From the NCBI GenBank assembly GCA_041477815.1, contig JBGOUV010000226.1, positions 1 to 11,318 on the forward strand: a stretch of 11,318 nucleotides of DNA, written 5' to 3'. The notes under the pieces are model-generated. The model was given only the letters and a program-made list of their open reading frames with translations, was not told the DNA's origin and did no database searches. This document shows, one piece after another, positions 6,484 through 11,318 of this stretch. Source of the stretch: JBGOUV01 sp041477815 (GTDB taxonomy: Bacteria > Acidobacteriota > Terriglobia > Bryobacterales > JACQDG01). Each line of letters opens with the position of its first letter. The first letter of the stretch is position 1. The position numbers were made by a program, and so were the translations under genes.

Positions 6484-8257
6484 ACTGCCCTCCTTGCCGG
6501 ACGAGTTCCTCGTGCGTCCCCTGTTCCCGAATCTCCCCCGCCTGCAAGACGAGGATGCGGTCGGCCATCCGCACCGTGGAAAACCGGTGGGAAATCAAGA
6601 CGGCCATTTTACCCCGAGTCAGATCGGCAAAGCGCTGGAAAACACGGTGCTCGGCGCGAGCGTCGAAGGTGGCGGTGGGCTCGTCGAGGATGAGGATCTG
6701 GGCGTCGCGCATGTAGGCGCGCCCCAGGGCCACCTTCTGCCATTCGCCGCCCGAAAGATCCACGCCCCCTTCGAACCGCCGGCCCACCATCTGGTCCAGA
6801 CCCTTCTCCAGGCGCGCCGCTACCTCAGAAGCCATACTCAGCCGTGCCGCGTGCTCGATGCGGGGCCGGTCGTCCAGCGCTTCCACGCGCCCCAGGCCGA
6901 TGTTCTCCGAGAGCAGCATCTGGTAGCGCATGTAGTCCTGGAAGATCACCCCAATCTCGCGGCGCAGGTCGGCCAGATCGTATTCCCGCAGGTCGACGCC
7001 GTCGAGCAGGATCTGGCCGGCGGTGGGGTCGTAGAGACGGGCCAGGAGCTTGACCACAGTGGTCTTGCCGGCGCCATTCTCTCCAATGAGGGCGATCCGT
7101 TCGTCCGGCCGGATGGTGAAACTGACGCCTTGCAGAACATCGTGGTCCGCGTCCGGATAGCGAAAGCTGACCTGCCGGAACTCGATCCCGCGCCGGATCG
7201 GCCGCGGCGCCGCCAGAGCCCCGGGCTTCGACCGTACCTGCGGCTCCATGCGAAAGAAGGCAAACAGGTCTTCCAGATAGAGCGCCTGCTCGGTGACGGT
7301 GGCGAAGTTGCCGAAAATGCTCTCGATCAGGCCGCGGCTGCGTCCAAAGGCGGCCGCCAGAAACGTCAGATCGCCCAGCGAGAGCGCTCCGTGCAGCGTC
7401 CGATAGAGGATCACCGCGTAGGCCCCGTAGTATCCCCCAGTGCCGAGCAAACCGAGCACCGACCCCACCGCGGTCCGGCGCAGGGCCAATAAGCGGTTTT
7501 CCTGATAGAACAGGTCGGCGACTGCGCGGTACCGCTCGGCCAGGTAGGGCCCCAAGCCAAAGATCTTGACCTCTTTGGCGCTTTCTTGGGTCGCCCCCAG
7601 CCACCGCAGGTAGTCGAGCTGCCGCCGCTGCGGGGTCCAGCGGTAGAGCAGCGAATAACTCAACGAAGCGAAGTGGGTCTCCCCGAGAAACGCCGGGATC
7701 ACGGCCGCCACCAGCAGCGCCAGCAGCCAGGGCGAATAGACGGCCAGCGAGGCGGTGAGGGTGGCCAGGGTCAACAGGTCCTGCGCCGACCCCAGCACTT
7801 GGGACATCAGGGCCAGACGCCCCACGGTCTGGCGGCGCGCCCGCTCCAGCTTGTCATAGAAGTCCGGCTCCTGGAAATGGGCCAGATCGAGCGTCGCCGC
7901 GTGCCGCATCAACTCGACGCTCAGGCGGTTGGTGAAGCGATCCCACAGCAGACTGTCCACCAGCGACACGGCGCGCCCGAGCAGCTCCGAGACCACGGCC
8001 AGCGCAATCTCTATCGCTACCAGAGTCCACACCCGGTCCCGATGCACCCCGTGGGCCACGGCATCAATAATCAGCTTCCCCACCCACAGGGTTGCCAGGG
8101 GCAGAACGCTCCGAACCAGCCGGCCGGTTACTGAGGCTACGGTGAGGGTCCGGCTGGTTCCCCATACCATCCGCAGGAGCGGCCCGACGTTTTCGAGCGC
8201 CCGCAGCCGCTCGCGGAGGGTCCGCTCCGTGGGGGGCTGTTGGCGATGAGGGTCCAT
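6443..8257 (-). CDS. ABC transporter, fused permease and ATPase (exporter type)
   Basis: A half-transporter of 604 residues with the membrane domain first, which should work as a homodimer exporting an unidentified substrate. The membrane domain (about 30-330) has hydrophobic helices near 41-65, 75-95, 162-190 and 260-305. The nucleotide-binding domain has Walker A GENGAGKTT (392-400), Q-loop Gln440, signature LSGGE (501-505), Walker B ILILDEP with Asp525 and Glu526, and the switch His557 in SHR, so it should hydrolyse ATP. WQK after the signature recalls lantibiotic-type exporters, but no precursor peptide is visible. I chose the ATG at 8257. An in-frame ATG at 8335 would add 26 residues without transporter-like features and overlap the divergent HTH gene. 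Neither start has a good Shine-Dalgarno. The M28 gene overlaps its last 41 bases, so the two form an operon. Confidence 0.92.
   Translation of the reverse strand: MDPHRQQPPTERTLRERLRALENVGPLLRMVWGTSRTLTVASVTGRLVRSVLPLATLWVGKLIIDAVAHGVHRDRVWTLVAIEIALAVVSELLGRAVSLVDSLLWDRFTNRLSVELMRHAATLDLAHFQEPDFYDKLERARRQTVGRLALMSQVLGSAQDLLTLATLTASLAVYSPWLLALLVAAVIPAFLGETHFASLSYSLLYRWTPQRRQLDYLRWLGATQESAKEVKIFGLGPYLAERYRAVADLFYQENRLLALRRTAVGSVLGLLGTGGYYGAYAVILYRTLHGALSLGDLTFLAAAFGRSRGLIESIFGNFATVTEQALYLEDLFAFFRMEPQVRSKPGALAAPRPIRRGIEFRQVSFRYPDADHDVLQGVSFTIRPDERIALIGENGAGKTTVVKLLARLYDPTAGQILLDGVDLREYDLADLRREIGVIFQDYMRYQMLLSENIGLGRVEALDDRPRIEHAARLSMASEVAARLEKGLDQMVGRRFEGGVDLSGGEWQKVALGRAYMRDAQILILDEPTATFDARAEHRVFQRFADLTRGKMAVLISHRFSTVRMADRILVLQAGEIREQGTHEELVRQGGQYAELFELQAAGYR
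6489..6495 (-). promoter_or_regulatory. Strong Shine-Dalgarno for the M28 gene inside the exporter gene
   Basis: AAGGAGG on the minus strand, 5 bases before the ATG at 6483, lies within the last codons of the ABC gene. It is one of the best ribosome-binding sites in the window. It supports the overlapping start over later GTG codons, which would remove the basic part of the signal peptide. Confidence 0.75.
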
Positions 8258-8280
8258 GGAGGTAAGTCTACCAACGGTAC

Positions 8281-8330
8281 AGTGTTCACTCCGACCTTGG
8301 CGATGAAGAAGTATACTGGCTTTGTACTGG
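8281..8330. promoter_or_regulatory. Divergent promoter and possible operator of the HTH/PIN module
   Basis: The perfect palindrome AGTATACT (8310-8317) gives a TATACT -10 hexamer on both strands. On the plus strand this puts transcription start near 8324, about ten bases before the ATG at 8334, and there is no Shine-Dalgarno. TACTGG occurs at 8314-8319 and again at 8325-8330, exactly 11 bases apart, overlapping the -10 and the presumed start site. A smaller inverted repeat AGTG-TT-CACT lies at 8281-8290. Repeats placed like this could bind the module's own HTH protein. No strong -35 is seen. Confidence 0.4.
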
Positions 8331-8333
8331 ACC

Positions 8334-9506
8334 ATGCCCGCTCACGTTCACGCCATCGTCAAGCCTGAGCTGCTGGTTTGGGCACGCGAGAGCATTGGCC
8401 TCAAGCCGGAAGAAGCCGCAAAGAAGGCAGGCATTACGAGGGCGCGCTTGACGGCCTGGGAGTCTGGTCTCGAAGCTCCAACTATCAATCAGCTTCGGAC
8501 TCTCGCGCGCATCTACAAGCGCCCGTTGGCGGTTTTCTACCTGCCGGAACCGCCGAAACGTTTCGATGCGATGCGAGACTTCCGCCGGTTGCCGGAGCGC
8601 GGAACCTGGGAGCACTCTCCGGACTTGAACCTGGCAATACGCCGGGCGCGGGTCCGCCGGGAAGTGGTACTCGAACTCACCAGGGAACTTGGCAGCCACC
8701 TTCCTCAGATCCATTTCAACGCCGCGGTGAAGAACGATGCGGACGGATTCGCCGAGGCTTCCAGACGGCTGCTGGGAGTCGAGCTCACAGAGCAGTTCGC
8801 ATGGCGTGACAAGTACAAGGCGCTGAACAACTGGATCGCGGCGGTTGAACGGATCGGTGCCCTGGTGTTTCAGACCAGCGACGTTGATCTGCTCGAGATG
8901 CGGGGGTTTTCACTGTACGAGCAAGTGCTCCCAGTCATCGTGGCCAACGCACAGGATTCCCCGCGTGGGCGGATCTTCACTATCCTGCACGAGTTCGTGC
9001 ACGTTCTTCTCCACTCGGGCGGCCTTTGCGACTTGCACGAGCGCAGCAAGCCGAACAACGACGATGAGAGAACCGAGATCTTCTGCAACCGCGTGGCCGG
9101 CGCCATTCTTGTTCCCCGGGAGGCCTTGAGGGCCGAAATGCGCAGTGTGGAGCCACAAGCTCTTAGGACCAGTCTGGACGCCACCGTGGGCGGGCTTGCA
9201 GACAAGTTCTCGGTGAGCCAGGAGGTAGTTCTGCGACGCCTTTTGAGTATGGGAATCGTGTCGCAGACCCGGTACCAAACAAAACGGGAGGACTACCTGC
9301 AACGGTATGCGGGAGGGAAGCCCGCGGAAGGATTCGCCTCTCCCTCGGTCTTAGCGGTCCGCAACCTCGGCAGGCAGTTTGTCCGGGTCGTTGTGGACGC
9401 GTACCGGCAGGAGGCGATCACCTCGGCCGATCTCTCAGAGCTCTTAGGAGTCCGCCTGAAGCACTTGCCGAAGATCGAGCAGGCGGTGTTTCGGCCGGAG
9501 GGGTGA
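8334..9506 (+). CDS. Xre-type HTH fused to ImmA/IrrE-like zinc protease (antitoxin-type)
   Basis: A cytoplasmic DNA-binding protein of 390 residues with a protease-like domain. Residues about 12-60 form an Xre helix-turn-helix (KPEEAAKKAGITRARLTAWE, then TINQLRTLARIYKRPLAVFYLPEPP). A gluzincin/M78 domain has HEFVH at 219-223, with Glu248 in EIFCNRVAGAILVP as the probable third zinc ligand. A helical C-terminal part follows from about 285. ImmA-like proteases can cleave repressors, while COG2856-type fusions act as antitoxins next to toxins. The stop overlaps the DUF4411 gene by GTGA, which favours the antitoxin role and self-repression. I chose the ATG at 8334. A TTG at 8322 would add only four residues and would overlap the likely transcription start. 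There is no Shine-Dalgarno, so near-leaderless translation is likely. Codons such as AAG, GAA and GCA look less GC-rich than in neighbours, which hints at transfer. Confidence 0.9.
   Translation: MPAHVHAIVKPELLVWARESIGLKPEEAAKKAGITRARLTAWESGLEAPTINQLRTLARIYKRPLAVFYLPEPPKRFDAMRDFRRLPERGTWEHSPDLNLAIRRARVRREVVLELTRELGSHLPQIHFNAAVKNDADGFAEASRRLLGVELTEQFAWRDKYKALNNWIAAVERIGALVFQTSDVDLLEMRGFSLYEQVLPVIVANAQDSPRGRIFTILHEFVHVLLHSGGLCDLHERSKPNNDDERTEIFCNRVAGAILVPREALRAEMRSVEPQALRTSLDATVGGLADKFSVSQEVVLRRLLSMGIVSQTRYQTKREDYLQRYAGGKPAEGFASPSVLAVRNLGRQFVRVVVDAYRQEAITSADLSELLGVRLKHLPKIEQAVFRPEG
9497..9503 (+). promoter_or_regulatory. Shine-Dalgarno bearing on the PIN gene start
   Basis: GGAGGGG lies right at the GTG at 9503, too close to serve it, but GGAGG is 7 bases before an in-frame TTG at 9509. 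Spacing thus favours the TTG, which would give a protein starting MIYCIDTS, whereas the GTGA overlap favours the GTG through re-initiation. The two differ by two residues. Confidence 0.5.
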
Positions 9507-9973
9507 AGTTGATCTACTGCATCGACACGAGCGCGATTCTCGATGGATGGGTCCGCTACTATCCACCTGATGTTTTCCCGGCTCTCTGGAAGAACCTCGA
9601 AGCGATGATCGAAGCTGAAGAACTGATCGCTCCGGAGGAAGTCCTCCGCGAGATTGAGAAGAAAGAAGACGAACTGCACAAGTGGGTCAAGTCCCACGAG
9701 AAGATGTTCCATCCGCTGGATGAGGCCGTCCAGCGAGCGACGGCTGAGATCCTGACCAAGTTCCCAAGGCTGGTGGACTCCGAGAAGGAGCGGAGCCGCG
9801 CGGACCCATTCGTGATCGCCCTCGCAAAGACCGTTGACTGTCCGGTTGTGACCGGAGAAAAAGCCGCCGGCACCAAAGATCGGCCGAAGATCCCAACCGT
9901 GTGTGACCATTTCGGAGTGCGGCACCTTAGTCTGCTAGGGTTGATTCGGGAGAAAGCGTGGAGGTTCGGCTGA
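9503..9973 (+). CDS. DUF4411 PIN-like protein, probable toxin ribonuclease
   Basis: A protein of 156 residues matching the DUF4411 branch of PIN-like domains, which are metal-dependent RNases and often toxins. The acidic pattern is present: Asp8 in CIDTSAILD, Glu46 or Glu50 in PEEVLREIE, Asp101 in ADPFVIALA, and Glu119 after the VVTGE strand. The C-terminal stretch KIPTVCDHFGVRHLSLLGLIR is characteristic of the family. There is no signal peptide or membrane segment. The start is GTG at 9503, overlapping the stop of the HTH/protease gene by four bases, or TTG at 9509, which has the better Shine-Dalgarno spacing. Coupled translation after the antitoxin-type gene would keep the toxin in balance. 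The family and gene order are known; toxicity and RNA target are inferred. Confidence 0.87.
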   Translation: MKLIYCIDTSAILDGWVRYYPPDVFPALWKNLEAMIEAEELIAPEEVLREIEKKEDELHKWVKSHEKMFHPLDEAVQRATAEILTKFPRLVDSEKERSRADPFVIALAKTVDCPVVTGEKAAGTKDRPKIPTVCDHFGVRHLSLLGLIREKAWRFG

Positions 9974-10017
9974 GGTGGGCTGTTCAAAGATCGGGAATGC
10001 GTAGTCCGGCCTTCCCT

Positions 10018-10058
10018 CCCGCTCTGGCAGCGGGGCGTCCGATTCCCAAGCGCGGACG
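10018..10058 (+). terminator. Two adjacent GC-rich hairpins after the PIN gene
   Basis: CCCGCT (10018-10023) pairs with AGCGGG (10029-10034) around a 5-base loop. One base later CGTCCG (10036-10041) pairs with CGGACG (10053-10058) around 11 bases. Both lie in the 140-base gap before the MFS gene and no T-run follows. They may end the toxin-antitoxin transcript or be part of the MFS leader. The rest of the gap shows only a weak TACAGT -10-like hexamer at 10097-10102. Confidence 0.3.
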
Positions 10059-10113
10059 ACCTCAACTACAAATGGTGGTGCTCGCACTGACCGTGCTACA
10101 GTAACGGCTCGCC

Positions 10114-11318
10114 ATGCCCCCCGCCGAGCGCGCCATCGTCTGGACCCTCTGGCTCACTTACGGAGCGTTCTATTTCTGCCGCACCAACATCTCGGCGGCG
10201 GTGCCGGGCATGCAGGGCGAACTGGGTTACAGCAAGACCCAGATCGGCCTGGTCCTGGGAGCTCTCAAGCTGGCCTACGGGCTGGGCCAGTTCCTCAACG
10301 GACAGCTCGCCGAGCGCTTCAGCGCCCGGTGGCTGCTGGCCGCCGGGATGCTCGGGTCGGCGCTGCTCAACGTCGTCTTCGGATTCGGAGCGGCCCTCTA
10401 CTTCCTGGTGTTTGTCTGGGCCGCCAACGGCTACTGCCAGGCCCTGGGCTGGACCCCGACGGTGCGGGTGGCGGCCAACTGGGTTCCGGTCGAGCGACGC
10501 GGGCGCGCCATCGGGATCATCGGCACCGGCTACCAGGCTACCGGCGCCCTGACCTTTGTGGTCGCCGGCTTCTCGGCCGAACACTGGGGATGGCGCGGCG
10601 CCCTCTGGGCCCCCGCCGTCCTGCTGGTGGGCGCTGCCGTCTTCATGCTGCTCGTTCTGCGCGAGTCCCCTGACGCCAGCGCTGTGTCCCGTCCCGTCCG
10701 GACCATTCATCCCGCCGGCTACAATCTGCTCCTGACGCTCACCAACCCCGCCCTCTGGCTGCTGGCGATGTCGTTGGGCTTGCTGAACGCCTGCCGCTAC
10801 GGCTTTATCGACTGGGGCCTTACCCATCTGAAAGAGACCCAAGGCACCGGGGTGGGGAAGGCCGCCTTGAACTACGCCATCCTCCCGCTGGGGGGCATGG
10901 CCGGAGCGTACCTGGCGGGCTGGGCTTCCGACCGTTTCTTCGCCGGACGCCGCGCCCCGGTCATCACGCTGCTGCTCGCCGCCCTGGCCGCCCTCACGCT
11001 GGTCTACGAGCGCGCCGCCCGCGCCGGCTCGGTCGCCACCGTTGCCGTCCTGCTGCTGATCGGGTTTGTGATCTTCGGCCCGCAGGTCCTGTTGGTGGGT
11101 ACAGCCCCGGCCGACCTGGCCCGTCGCGGCACCGCTGCCGCCGCCGCCGGCTTCGTCAACTTTGTCGGTTACATGGGAGCCTACGCGGGCGACCTCCTGA
11201 CCGGACGCCTGGTCGACCGGCACGGCTGGCACACCGCCGTCATGGCCTGGGCCGGCTGCGCCCTGGTGGCCGCGGCCGCCTCCGCCGTCCTCTGGAACCG
11301 CCGTGCCGGCCCGGAGAC
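10114..11318 (+). CDS. MFS transporter of organophosphate:phosphate antiporter type (3' end beyond window)
   Basis: An inner-membrane carrier; 401 residues are present and probably only a few tens are missing compared with GlpT or UhpT. About eleven hydrophobic segments are visible, with a cytoplasmic loop near 183-205. The family signs are YFCRTNISAA at 20-29, GRAIGIIGTGYQ at 130-141, CRYGFIDWGLTHLKE at 227-241, GAYLAGWASDRFF at 264-276 and VNFVGYMGAYAGD at 348-360. Arg23 and Arg228 fall where GlpT has its two substrate-phosphate-binding arginines, so a phosphorylated or phosphonate substrate exchanged for phosphate is likely. UhpC-type sensors share this fold, but no uhpA/uhpB is in view. 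The ATG at 10114 is the first start after an in-frame TAA at 10102; no Shine-Dalgarno is seen. It lies downstream of the PIN gene on the same strand but 140 bases away, probably as a separate unit. Confidence 0.9.
   Translation, partial: MPPAERAIVWTLWLTYGAFYFCRTNISAAVPGMQGELGYSKTQIGLVLGALKLAYGLGQFLNGQLAERFSARWLLAAGMLGSALLNVVFGFGAALYFLVFVWAANGYCQALGWTPTVRVAANWVPVERRGRAIGIIGTGYQATGALTFVVAGFSAEHWGWRGALWAPAVLLVGAAVFMLLVLRESPDASAVSRPVRTIHPAGYNLLLTLTNPALWLLAMSLGLLNACRYGFIDWGLTHLKETQGTGVGKAALNYAILPLGGMAGAYLAGWASDRFFAGRRAPVITLLLAALAALTLVYERAARAGSVATVAVLLLIGFVIFGPQVLLVGTAPADLARRGTAAAAAGFVNFVGYMGAYAGDLLTGRLVDRHGWHTAVMAWAGCALVAAAASAVLWNRRAGPE

Noticed and set aside
4903..6693. Long open frame on the plus strand, 596 codons
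   Set aside because: It lies antisense to the M28 peptidase, whose metal ligands are all intact. Its translation is low-complexity, rich in Gly, Arg, Gln and Pro, with no domain; a by-product of high GC.
8258..8335. 26-residue N-terminal extension of the ABC exporter from an ATG at 8335
   Set aside because: No Shine-Dalgarno, overlap with the divergent HTH gene start and the shared promoter region, and residues unlike the usual N-terminus of such exporters.
10096..11232. Minus-strand open frame of 378 codons
   Set aside because: Antisense to the MFS gene; Gly/Gln/Asp-rich translation without any motif.

Overview
The window looks like GC-rich chromosomal DNA from an environmental bacterium, most likely of the Acidobacteriota. 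The clues are a serine/threonine kinase fused to PD40 beta-propeller repeats that ends in NWTAGLK-type residues, a carboxypeptidase Q-like M28 peptidase, and a cytochrome oxidase with an extended loop before HPEVY. The assignment rests on gene style, not on a marker gene. Coding density is very high. All gaps between genes are under 150 bases: 1781-1852, 4589-4652, 4965-4977, 8258-8333 and 9974-10113. I see no rRNA, tRNA, CRISPR array, insertion sequence or phage gene.

Layout. Bases 1-4588 are all on the minus strand. Read in the direction of transcription they hold a large PD40 receptor kinase (4588-1853), then cytochrome c oxidase subunit II (1780-980) and subunit I (952 to the window edge, cut). 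A plausible sigma70 promoter lies between the kinase and the oxidase genes. Divergent from the kinase is a 103-residue coiled-coil protein built of tandem 7-residue repeats (4653-4964). It meets, tail to tail, a minus-strand pair: an ABC exporter (8257-6443) followed by an exported M28 metallopeptidase (6483-4978). The peptidase starts 41 bases inside the exporter gene behind a strong Shine-Dalgarno.

Divergent from the exporter is a two-gene plus-strand module: an Xre-type HTH/ImmA-like zinc protease fusion (8334-9506) and a PIN-like DUF4411 protein (9503-9973), overlapping by GTGA. This is a toxin-antitoxin-type arrangement. The window ends in an MFS transporter of the organophosphate:phosphate antiporter type (10114 to the edge, cut close to its C-terminus).

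How the parts work together. The oxidase subunits form the aerobic terminal oxidase core. The kinase could sense an extracytoplasmic signal through its propeller. The exporter and peptidase are probably co-translated. The HTH/protease and PIN proteins probably form a self-regulated pair. The least expected signals are two separate arrays of four 7-nt G-rich repeats, each read through in frame: one in the kinase activation segment, one forming the hydrophobic core of the peptidase signal peptide. The others are the heptad-repeat gene and a shared palindromic -10 region with 11-bp-spaced direct repeats in front of the toxin-antitoxin module.
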